NCBI GenBank assembly: GCA_024760905.1
Contig: CM045735.1
Coordinates: forward strand, 11,033,249 to 11,097,248
Reading direction: 5' to 3'
Source of the DNA: Plotosus lineatus
Taxonomy: Eukaryota > Chordata > Actinopteri > Siluriformes > Plotosidae
DNA: 64,000 bases
Shown here: positions 45,753 through 55,825 of the stretch, one piece after another
Position numbering within the stretch: the first letter of the stretch is position 1
Layout: each line of letters begins with the position of its first letter
Position numbers and translations under genes: made by a program
Notes under the pieces: generated by a model
Databases searched by the model: none
What the model saw: only the letters and a program-made list of their open reading frames with translations
What the model was told of the DNA's origin: nothing

Positions 45753-45858
45753 ATTTACAGTATTTTTGATTTACCAAGTGGAACCAGAAGGACTTTTATT
45801 ATGAAATGTCAAAACGGAATTAGAGGCTCGACAGGAAAAAGGTTTGCGGTGCAACACC

Positions 45859-48800
45859 ATGGCGTCCGGTAGTAGTGTAAGAATTATTTTGGGTTTCTTG
45901 TATTTCTCCATGTAATTATTATTTAATTGAAATATTTTAAGTTTTAATATAATTATTATATTAAGTATGTGTTTAAACAAGGTGTAACGTATCAACTTAC
46001 GCTGTTAAACCAAGCACAACACACATTGCTAATGTTAGCTGCTCAACATTGTGTTGTTTGTTTGGGGGCTTTTTTGTCATCTTAAGTAAACTAATTTAGG
46101 TGCTGTGTCCATTATTCTTTACTGGTGCTGTGAGTCACTGGATTTTTAATACTTATTCATTAAGCTGCTTGTTTATTGATATAACTTATTACAGCCATAT
46201 TTCAGCCATATTTTAATGTTAGTTGTTTATCCTCGTCCTCAGAGGCGTCACGATTCGGTTCATATTATCGTGATACTTTGGTTAATGATGTGTTTCGATA
46301 TGTGAAGGTATTCTGTGTTCTATAGGGCAGTGTAGTGGTTAGCACAGCAAAGAAAGAAAAACATTTTTCATGTCTTTTATAGTCAAAGAATGATTTTCGG
46401 CGAAAGTGGGACAAAGATGAGTACGAACAACTGGCTCAAAAGCGAATTACAGAAGAAAGAGAGAAAAAAGATGGTGAGTATAATATAGTAGAATGTATAA
46501 CCTCTTAAAGGTGCCCATTCACAATAGCACTGGGGAATACAGTGGTGTTTTATCATGGATTATAGTATCTGTTAATTTTGGCTGATCTCAAAGGTTTTCT
46601 GAAGAAAACACCCTAGCTGATGGATTTAGTATCTCTTCTTCATCTGTTTCATATACTTTGTAGTTCTGTGTCTGTTAACAAAAACAAAATAAGACAGCAG
46701 ACTAAAAGAACAAACTCTTTAATGCGCTCTGACTTGGCAGTGCAGTGAAAAGTTTAAGAGTCAGAGATCAAGTGTTTATAAACAGAAGGCTCCATTCGCT
46801 TATAGGAGAAAGAAAATAGTTTCAAGAAGACTAGCCAATTTCATTTTATTTCTAAGAGATCACCCTGTATATCATGTTTATTTAATACACCTGCAGAGTG
46901 AATGTCACCTATACTATAGCCTGAGTGGTGTAGGACATGTATGAGAGATGTAAGAAGGTGGTGAGGTGTGCTGTCGGCGTGATTGACGAATTCAAGGTGG
47001 AGGTGGGACTGCATCAAGGATCAGCTCTGAGCCCCTTCTTGTTTGCTATGGTGATGGACAGGCTGACAGACAAGGTTAGGCAAGAATCTCCATGGACTAT
47101 GATGTTTGCAGATGATCTGTTGTGAGAGCAGAGAACAAGTGGAGGAAAATCTAGAGAGGTGGAGGTATGCCCTGGAAAGGAGAGGAATGAAGGTTAGCCT
47201 CAGAAAATCAGAATACATGTGTGTGAATGAAAAGGTCCCAGGAGGAACGGTGATGTTACATGGAGCAGAGATAACAAAGGTGGAGGATTTTAAGTACTTA
47301 GGCTCAACAATCCAGAGCAATGGAGAGTGTGGAAAAGAGGTGAAGAAGCGTGTGCAGGCAGGCTGGAATGGTTGGAGAAAAGTGTCCGGTGTAATGTGCG
47401 ATAGGAGAGTATCAGCAAGAATGAAAGGAAAAGTGTAGAAGATGGTGGTGAGGCCAGCAATGTTGTATGGTTTAGAAACAGTGGCGCTGAGGAAAAGACA
47501 GGAGGCAGAGCTGGAGGTAGCGGAGATGAAAATGTTGAGGTTCACTTTGGGAGTAACGAGGATGGATAGGATCAGGAATGAGTACATCAGAGGGACAGCC
47601 CACGTAAGATGTTTTGGAGACAAAGTCAGAGAGGCTAGATTGTGATGGTTTGGACATGTACAGAGGAGGGATAGTGAGTATATTGGCAGTAGGATGCTGA
47701 GGTTGGAACTACCAGGCAGAAGGCATAGAGGAAGACCAAAGAAGAGATTTATGGATGTGGTGAAGGAAGACATGAAGGTCGTTGGAGTAAGAGAAGAAGA
47801 TGCAGAGGACAGGGTGTGATGGAGGCGGATGATTTACTGTGGCGACCCCTGAAGGGAACAGCCGGAAGGAAAAGAAGTTCATTGGTCTCGTGTAGGGGTC
47901 GGCAACCTTTCCATTCAAAGAGCCATTTGGACCCGTTTTCCACAGTAAAGAAAACACTGGGAGCCACAAATCCTTTTTTGACCTTTAAAATCAAATAACA
48001 CTGCATATGTTTTTTCCCCTTTTTTCTTTGTTAATATAAAAAACAATGTGTTGCATTGATTTAAACGACTACAGAGACAATTAAATTACAATTCTGCTTA
48101 CAACAAAAATATTTAGATTAAAAAATACGAATAAAAAGTAACTTTCTATGAACATTTTCAATGTCTATTTGAGACCTGAGGCCATGATGGCCTGGGGGTA
48201 AAAAGGTGCTGGATCACTGATCCCAATGTTAGAGCTTCAAGCCCCACACTCCACGGGTTGTCACTGTAGCTCCCAGTGCAGCTAACTGGGTTATCAAAGG
48301 CTGGCCGTGTCTCTCACTGTCTATGGTGTGAGGCATGTTAAAGAAACATTGCTGACTTTCAACAAGACGAGCTGCATAGCCATCAGCGTCTTACTGCCCT
48401 GCGATGGCCTGGCGAGCTGTCCAGGGTGTACTCTGCCCTTGCCCAGAGTCGGCTGGGATGGGCACCAGACTCCCCGCCACCCTAGTTAGGATTAAGCGGT
48501 TCAGAAAATGAATGAATGTATTGAAGTCCTTCTTGTGTTTTTATAAAGAAAAAGAATATCTATCTCACGAAACGAGGGACGGGGTCTAGCAAGATGTGTT
48601 AATAGGTTGGGTAGCTTACCTCAACATCACTCCCTTTGTGGGATCTTCTTTTTCTTTATTCGTTATATTAATGTTGTTTTGTCATAGTTTAATTTACAAA
48701 AATGACAGCAACTTAGAAAAGTATATGAAGACTAATTTTAAAAAGGAGCCTTCTCAACATTCTTTTAAATAATATTAATGCTTAATGCTGCACTCACCGA

Positions 48801-51800
48801 TCCATTCTTAGAGTGGAGTCTGAACCAGACCCAGTCTTTTATTTTGTCACTGGGAGGAGAGTTATTTAATTTGGAGATTGCTGTGCATAAACCAAATCTC
48901 ATCCACCGACTCTTACACAGCTGTGATTTTTGTTCCTGGATTGCAAACCCCGGCGGTGAAAAAGCTCTCTCGCTCATTGCGTTGCATGCTGGTATGACGA
49001 GAACACTGCTTGCCATGAACACAAGGGTTTGTAAATCCACCAACACAGCAGATTAAAAACACTGAGACTCCCAATGTAGCTGATTAATATAACCACAGCC
49101 ATGTCCACAAGAACACACACACAAAATCACCCCGCCCACACCAAATAAATATCATCCCACACCCGTGAGTGTTAATTCTCATCTCTGTAATTTTCAACCA
49201 TAAAAGAGCATTTTTTGCAAGGTTACGCACTGGATACCTGTGGGTACCTGACCGTTGCAGGACTCTGCCTTAGGCAGATTCTTCCATCAGTCAGGTGACA
49301 GCTGATTTAACTTTCTACCCCTAGGAGCACTGAATGCTTCCAATGACAGTAAATAAGCAGCATTTTCTTTTTGCAGTGTTTTTTGGTGATGCAGTGGTTT
49401 TTGTGTATGAAGCACGTTTATGAAGTACACATTCATTATTTTTAAAAGCCACGGAGCCGCATCAGAGAGGTGAAAGAGCCGCAGGGGTTGCCGACCCTTG
49501 GTGTAGATAAACACACACAATTCAAGTAGCATAACCCTGTGGCTCGTCATTCATGTGTAACATAATTATGAACTAATCTGTAGAATGATCACATGACATA
49601 TATTATCACAACAAACATTTGTGGTCAACCAGTGAGCATACCTGCTACAAGTTAGTATGTTAATAGTATAACACTATCATTCAAAATGTCACAACATTTA
49701 CTCTGCACAAGTAAACAGTCTTACACTGTACTTATTGCATAATTTATACAAATAGAGGAATTCCGCTAAATAGTGGAGATCTGGGATCGATGTTATGAGA
49801 AATATAAAAGATGCTCATTCGCTTATAGGAGTAAGAAAATGGTTTCAAAAAGACTCTGTAGCCAATTCCATTTTATTTCTAAGAGATCACCTTGTTTTGA
49901 TTGATTGATTGAAACATATTTTATTGATTGAAGAAAGGGATTGGGCACAAGTTATCCAACTTAGTGAAGCCCTATCATGTTTATTTAATACACCCGCAGA
50001 GTGAATGGGCCCCGATATTATAGCCTAATCCTGTATGTTCATTGGTCTAGTGTATGACATCATCCAATCTTGTCGGAAAAAGGCAGTTACTTGAAGCTTG
50101 GTATTGGCAGGTATTGCGACTCAGCACAGATCTTGTATTTTCAATTGATCCATGAATTGTTCTGTTCCTTTTTTAGGCAAACCTGCCCCCCCAGTCAAAC
50201 GAGAGCTCCTCCGGCACAGAGACTACAAGGTGGATTTGGAGTCGAAGCTTGGAAAGACCATTGTCATCACCAAGACCACCCCACAGGCTGAGATGGGCGG
50301 GTGGGTCCCTGCTTCACCCTGCTTCACCCTGCTTCACCCTGCTTCACCCTGCTTTGCACTTGTTATCGGCATGAACAGGAGCTCATTTTCCCCGTAGTTG
50401 CAGTGATACATTCCATAATAATGGTTATGAATGGAAACGTAAAGGCATACTTTTCATTTATAAGTGAAGTTCCTCCTGACCGTAGGCCAGGGGTCCCCAA
50501 CCACTTATTCCCGCGGACCGGTCAACGTTTGACAATTTTACCGGGGGGTGGTCATAGATTGTTTACATTGTAAATATTATTTATTTATATAAATTATTAT
50601 TTTTATTATTAATAATAGTAATAATAATGAGCACTCCATGAATGTTATTTTTCAACTGCTAAAATAAAGTTGGTTGGGAAGTAGAGCTTAAACTTTTCTT
50701 TTTAAAAAAAAAAAAAAAAAACAGGTGATGGTACACCAGCGGGGAGAATGAAGGCTCAGTCTCACCCAAAATCCTCACTATTGTTTGAAACATGTCCAAC
50801 ACGCCTCTATTGATGAGCCGTCGTAGGAAACCCAATCAAACTGTCAAGTCACTAAGTTGATGCTAATTGGCTGTTATCTATCACCGAGTTACATGACAAC
50901 AGGCAAAAGTATAAATAAATAAAAATTATTGATTATGAAGCTAAAACCCAAACACAGAGGCTTATAGACCACCACTTAGACCTGCACAGAATAAACATAC
51001 ATGATAACTCAGGTGTGTAGACAAACTTTCATAAAGCAAAACTACACAAAACATGAATGGGAGCACGGAACATAAACTTGTTGAATGGATAATTAAACCA
51101 AGTGATATGCTCTATTCGTTATGTTTTGTAAGTGTCTCTCTTAAGTGATGTACTTTATCTTTCAGGTACTACTGCAACGTTTGTGATTGTGTTGTGAAAG
51201 ACTCCATCAACTTTTTAGATCACATCAATGGCAAGAAACGTGAGGATTTTTTAAATTCTTATTATTGAGTAAAAGTGGTGTATATGACACAGGAATGGCA
51301 CAATCTGATTGATTCAATATCTCAGGATAATGACCATCATCCACTTTGTACAGACCAGAGGAACCTAGGAATGTCGATGCGAGTGGAACGCTCGTCGTTG
51401 GACCAAGTTAAAAAACGTTTCGAGATTAATAAAAAGAAGTTGGAGGAAAAGCAGAAGGAGTACGATTTCGAGGAGCGAATGAAGGAATTGCGGGAAGAGG
51501 TTGGTTATGGACTCCAGCTTATTTATTTATTTATTTTTGGCTTGTTGGTTAAGTTTGAGAGGAATGAAATGTAGGTTTCACAAATAGGTCAGTGCTGTGT
51601 ATGTGTTAGGTTTATAAAGGTCACGAGATGTAGTTAACCTCAGTAAGTGCTATCAATCTGTTGGTTTATTGACTGAAACAGATTGACAGCTTTCCAAACG
51701 CTCCCGTTACACTGAAGATGCATTTTCATCATTAGGTGGTTTTTACTTGCATAAATTGTTAGTTTTTATTGGTCTGTTTGAAAAAGCCTGCATGTGTTCT

Positions 51801-52071
51801 TTTCACTCTCACGACACAAAGACGTTAATATCATTTATATCAAATGATGAAACTAATTTTGTTTCTATTTGCAAAGCATCCAATGTAATTGTTCTTCCTT
51901 TCCTTATACTTTTGTGTATATTTTAAGGAAGAAAAAGCAAAAGCATACAAAAAGGAGAAGCTGAAAGAAAAGAAAAGAAAAGCAGAGGAAGACCTTAATT
52001 TTGAAGAAGATGAAGAAATGGCAGCTGTAATGGGATTCTCAGGATTTGGTTCCGCCAAAAAGGGCCACTAA
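45859..52071 (+). CDS. zmat2: ZMAT2 (SNU23), matrin-type zinc finger splicing factor
   Basis: Six exons: 45859-45876, 46383-46473, 50177-50300, 51166-51239, 51354-51499 and 51928-52071. Phases 0, 1, 2, 1, 0 all close, giving 198 residues against about 199 in mammals. The protein starts [20 protein letters not shown]. It carries [20 protein letters not shown] and a matrin/U1-type C2H2 finger ([12 protein letters not shown]...[10 protein letters not shown]) at about residues 79-102. A charged helical C terminus follows ([18 protein letters not shown]), ending [21 protein letters not shown]2 is the homologue of yeast Snu23, a component of the spliceosome before activation, in the nucleus. The start lies in acaccATGG, a good context. 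Intron 2 (3.7 kb) is filled with LINE, hAT and SINE sequence. Confidence 0.97.
46790..46935. repeat. Repeated segment in zmat2 intron 2, copy 1
   Basis: attcgcttataggag-aagaaaat ... ttttatttctaagagatcac ... atcatgtttatttaatacac ... cagagtgaatg. The same order occurs at 49816-50065. The continuation (ttcattggtctcgtgta) is found on the far side of the LINE at 47877-47894. Confidence 0.8.
46936..47878 (+). mobile_element. RTE-clade LINE, copy D (5'-truncated)
   Basis: Starts inside the reverse transcriptase ([37 protein letters not shown]). A small deletion after MMFADD removes part of the active-site strand and shifts the frame. Then [13 protein letters not shown], a stop at [12 protein letters not shown], and the C-terminal GRPK region. 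It ends ggcgacccctgaagggaaca-ccggaaggaaaagaag. Confidence 0.9.
48179..48515 (+). mobile_element. SINE-A, full length, L2-type tail
   Basis: Head gatggcctgggggtaaaaag, B-box-like agagcttcaagcccc, tail ccctagttaggattaagcgg. It is inserted in the hAT element. Confidence 0.85.
48765..49046 (-). pseudogene. hAT transposase C-terminal fragment
   Basis: Minus strand: [20 protein letters not shown], then [11 protein letters not shown]. This is the hAT C-terminal dimerisation region (usually preceded by a longer LARVVLSIP-type strand). The catalytic domain is absent. Confidence 0.75.
49816..50065. repeat. Repeated segment in zmat2 intron 2, copy 2
   Basis: Matches copy 1, with an extra stretch at about 49893-49975 (gattgattgattgaaacata...gtgaagccctatc) in the middle. 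It continues into tatgttcattggtctagtgt, which identifies the pre-insertion sequence of copy 1. Confidence 0.8.
50311..50350. repeat. 10-bp minisatellite at zmat2 intron 3 donor
   Basis: Four exact copies of gcttcaccct begin ten bases after the end of exon 3 (50300), followed by a partial unit gctttgcact. Confidence 0.95.
50488..50890. mobile_element. hAT element related to 31750-32296, partial
   Basis: Starts caggggtccccaaccactta and shares ggaccggtcaacgtttgac (inverse of the right end of the other copy), caggtgatggtacaccagcg and tttgaaacatgtccaa. The right end is unclear. It lies in zmat2 intron 3. Confidence 0.7.
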
Positions 52072-52491
52072 ATACTTATATCCTACTTGTCCATGCTGAA
52101 AACTCGGTGCCCTGTCCAGCTGGAGGACTGGTTAAAATTTGTCACCTACAATGAATGCCATGGAAATTAAATTCTGTACAAAGCCAACAATTAATCCACT
52201 GATTTTGCCGCCATCACTTATTTGACATCGTTCATATTTCTGTTAATCTGGTGACTGTGTTCTATTCATTTGTCCTTTCTCTCCTGTATATTTTTGGGTT
52301 CCACAGAAAGCTAAAGCAGAATGGCAATGCTGACGACACGCTAATGGATATTTTTACTGTCAAGAGGCTTTTACTGTGTTGAAGCATAGATTTTTTTTTT
52401 TTTTTTTTCTGTTTTGAAATTTGAAGGTGCATTTTCTGATAAACCATTTCATTTTCATTACACATTAAAAAGCTTTTAACATTTTTATTCA

Positions 52492-52497
52492 AATAAA
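52492..52497 (+). promoter_or_regulatory. zmat2 polyadenylation signal
   Basis: AATAAA 420 nt past the zmat2 stop; an ATTAAA at 52464 is an alternative. Confidence 0.75.
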
Positions 52498-52569
52498 TAT
52501 TTAAATGCATTTTGTTTCCGTCAAAAAGCAGCGTCAACTTCAGTTCACATGTACAATCCTTTATAATTT

Positions 52570-53315
52570 ACCTCAGAATAATGGGTTTTATAATCTCTGC
52601 TTTAAGGTCTCAACTCTGTTCAAACTGAAATAAGTAGTTTCAGGAAGAGGTCAAATTTATTTTTTATCATTAATCAAGCACTAAGAATGTCATGCAGTGG
52701 TCAGGGTGATGTTAAAAAATCCTTTTATGACAGTTAAACATAATTTGACGTAGCATCTGTAATTACATTTAATAAGTATATCCTGAAATGTAATTTGTTT
52801 CCCCGTTATTGTGTGTGTGTGTGTGGGGGGGTGTTTCCACAAACCAAATCATTCAGACATCTCATACCCCAGCGAAGCCCGACAATTCCCATATAAACCA
52901 GAAGAAGCAAAAATCTTACAATGTTAAAGAATCATTTAAAAATTCCAGGATCCAGCATTTGATCCAGACCATCTCCAAAATCTATTGGCATCTTTCTTGT
53001 TCTGTGACAGAAATTTCCTCATATAACACTGGAATCTTAAACACAAAACAAGGGTAAAACCAAAGCCTATTTTTATAACAGCAAAAATTGCCTGTTTATA
53101 AATACCGGCAAGAATAATAATTTAAATTCTTTTGCACACTTTACAATCTTAAATATATAGTTATCTACATCCGCCTTTCAGTTTAGATGTATAATATACA
53201 TCCAGGAATGAGAAACATTTGCAGTTCTAAAAAAAAAAAAAGACAACTCAAGCACTATTTAATATGTTACAGAATTTCTGTGAAGACTGAAATATTTTTA
53301 AAATAATGAATCCAA
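52570..53315. other. Unassigned DNA, no gene seen
   Basis: A/T-rich sequence after zmat2 with a short TG/G run at 52811-52830. No exon or known repeat is recognised. Confidence 0.5.
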
Positions 53316-53317
53316 AA

Positions 53318-53645
53318 ACCGGTGGCGTAGTGGTTAGCACATCCTCCTCACAGCAAGAAGGTCCGGGGTTTGATTCCCAGCTCGGGTGTTTCTGTGTGGG
53401 GTTTGCATGTTCTCCCCATGCTTGCGTGGGTTTCCTCAAGGTACTCCGGTTTCCTCCCACAATCCAGAAACATGCACAGTTCTTTAATTGGTTGTTCCAA
53501 ATTGCCCCTAGGTGTCAGTGTGAGTATGGATGCATGAGTGAGTGTTGGCCTGCCAGGGTGTACCCCTCCCTCGCCCAGAGTCGGCTAACATAGCGCCCGT
53601 GTCCCCACGACCCTAATTATGATTAAACAGTTCAGAAAATGGCTG
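53318..53645 (+). mobile_element. SINE-B, full length, L2-type tail
   Basis: The best SINE-B: head ggtggcgtagtggttagcac, B-box-like gggtttgattccc, body ggtttcctcccacaatccag, tail ccctaattatgattaaacag. Confidence 0.88.
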
Positions 53646-53685
53646 AATCTAGAAACTAAAGTAGTTCAGTAAAATAAATATATGC

Positions 53686-53900
53686 TACGTAAGCACACAT
53701 AAGCACGCACACACACACAACCACATAGACACACACAACCATGTACACACACACAAGCACGTAGACACACACACACAACCACATAGTCACACATATAACC
53801 ACATAGACACATACACAACCACGTAAACACATACACACAAAAATATAGACACACACAAAACCACGTAAACGCACACACGACCACGTAAACAAACACACTG
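53686..53900. repeat. CA-derived minisatellite
   Basis: Imperfect tandem units of the form cacacaaccac-tagaca, about nine or ten copies. It looks like a degenerated CA array that has re-expanded as a longer unit. Confidence 0.8.
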
Positions 53901-54585
53901 CTTATGAGACTGTGTTGTTTAGATTAGCAGATTTGCTAAAGTAGACTACTTAAGTGAATAAATATCTCATAGTATCTTGTAGTGTTTAATAATTAGAACA
54001 GAACTGAAATAGAGATGTGGCTAGTTTTGTCTATTCAGCAAAAGAAAACTACACAGAAAATGTGGGTTGATCCAGGAATAGTAAAGACTTGAGATAGAAA
54101 CGTGTTTAAAAAGCACAGATTAGTGGTCGGCCAACTCGGCTAAACCCTGAAAAAAGAAATCAGTACGATGTCCAGGATTATTTGCTATTAACAAATGTCT
54201 TCAAATTTTTTGGTCCTTTTTTTGTAATTAAAGGCAACTTCTAAGCTAATGGACTTTTTAAATATTTGCAATGGTATGAAAAAGCCAGGCTGAAGCTAAT
54301 TTTTTTCATTTCTTGGTTCTTTTGATATCATGTCATTACAGAGACTGAAACTGGAGTTTTTTCAGACTGATATTTTCGGCCCACTTGTGCTGACACATCT
54401 AGAAAGTGTCACTATCAGTAACTGAAAAGATGCATATGAAATACAATCGTGGGTGTCATCAAAACACATGAGACGGGTTAAACATCTTCAAATTATCTCT
54501 TTAGAATTAAATGGGTGAAGTGCATTTACACAAAAAACACAAACAATGCGTAAAACCATAAGTTTTTTTAAAATATGATAAAAGG
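53901..54585. other. Unassigned DNA, no gene seen
   Basis: No exon, SINE or DNA element recognised. Confidence 0.5.
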
Positions 54586-54587
54586 GT

Positions 54588-54925
54588 AGACAGTGGTGGC
54601 CTGGTGGTAAAGGTGCTGGATCACTGATCCCAAGGTTGGGGGTTCAAGCCCCACCCTCAACAGGCTGTCACTGTTCCCCCAGTGCAGCTAACTGGGTTAT
54701 CAAAGGCTGGCCATGTCTCTCACTGTCTATGGTGAGAGGTTCATGTGAAAGAACCATTGCTGACCTTCGACAAGAGTAGCTGCATAGCATCAGCATGCTT
54801 CCGCCCTGCGATGGCCTGGCGAGCTGTCCAGAGTGTACTCTGCCCTCACTCAGAGCTGGCTGGGATGGGCGCCAGCCTCCCCAGGACCCCAATTAGGATT
54901 AAGTGGTGACAGAAAATGGATGACT
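54588..54925 (+). mobile_element. SINE-A, full length, L2-type tail
   Basis: Head gacagtggtggcctggtggt, B-box-like gggttcaagccc, tail ccccaattaggattaagtgg. It is one of the least diverged copies. Confidence 0.87.
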
Positions 54926-55282
54926 GAGTAATAAAAGGTTTACAAATGTTTTGGATTATGTTACATAAAGTTAATAGGGCATTGCTTTGCAGGTTTAAAA
55001 AATGGGGAATATTTTAAAATAAAAATTAGTAATGATGAACTCTGCAGTCTAGTTTTTTTTTTTCACTTCTTTTTTGTTTGTCCCTTTTTACTATGTCTGT
55101 CAGTTCACATGCATAATGAGTGAACAAATATGATCATATTTCACTTACCTGGAATGATTTCATTTGATTTATGATTTCACTGTGTTGCATTTAACTGGAC
55201 AATGGAAGCAATGAACGTCCCATGCCACTGTTCGGTGGGAACTGGGAAATATATTAAATAAATTCATTCATCAATAATATAT

Positions 55283-55520
55283 AAGGTAAGGTAAGGTAAA
55301 TCTGTTGGGCTTTTTACACCCGTGCCTAGTGGCTGATCAGCCCGGAGTTTATTCCCGGTTTCCATAGCATGAAGCTACCAGGAGTTCAACTCCACCAGGA
55401 TGGGAAGCTAGTCCGTCGCAGGTTACTTACAGTTTTACTGGTACCCATTTATACTGCTGGAAGAACAGAGGCACACTTGTGGTTAAGACCTTGCCGTCCT
55501 AGCACAATGGGGGTCTAAAT
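55283..55520 (-). mobile_element. SINE-C, reverse, head missing
   Basis: Plus reading begins gtaaatctgttgggcttttt; the body matches 9857-10165. It stops before the tRNA-like part, at about 55520. Confidence 0.75.
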
Positions 55521-55570
55521 GGGATTACATATAAAACAGGGTAATACTGTGTAGCCTATATAGGTATACA

Positions 55571-55753
55571 GTGATCCCCCCGTTTCTGTGGTTAATTGGG
55601 ACCGAGATCCCTCCTCAACCACCAAATTCCGCGAAGTAGGATCAGCCCCCTCAACCCCCCTCAACCCCCCCCCCGACTGCCGTATACGTATATGTGTATA
55701 TAACATGTATATCTGTATATAATATCAATAAATGCATATTCAATGCTATAAAT
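55571..55753. mobile_element. MITE-1 left part
   Basis: From cagtgatccccccgtttctg to tattcaatgctataaat, where it is cut by a hAT fragment beginning caggggtccccaaacttatt (55754 to about 55825). Confidence 0.72.
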
Positions 55754-55825
55754 CAGGGGTCCCCAAACTTATTCCTGCGAGGGCCACATAACTTTTCTCT
55801 TCTCTGATGGGCTGCCGTGGTCAGT

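Larger units (their letters stand above)
47895..49498 (-). mobile_element. hAT transposon, defective
   Basis: Inverted ends ggggtcggcaacctttccat and gcaggggttgccgaccc. The flanking octamers ctcgtgta and ttggtgta agree at six of eight positions, consistent with an aged hAT duplication. Sequence next to the ends mentions the same aaagagcca / agagccgca boxes in inverse. A SINE-A (48179-48515) is inserted inside. Confidence 0.8.

Noticed and set aside
47021..47773. A 250-codon minus-strand open frame, and similar ones at 26308-26952, 38563-38967 and 61836-62804 on plus
   Set aside because: All are antisense readings of the RTE LINE C-terminal region; repeats of the same [19 protein letters not shown] peptide reflect element copies, not genes.
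53686..53900. A CRISPR-like regular repeat
   Set aside because: Units are contiguous and CA-derived without spacers, in a eukaryotic genome; it is a minisatellite.
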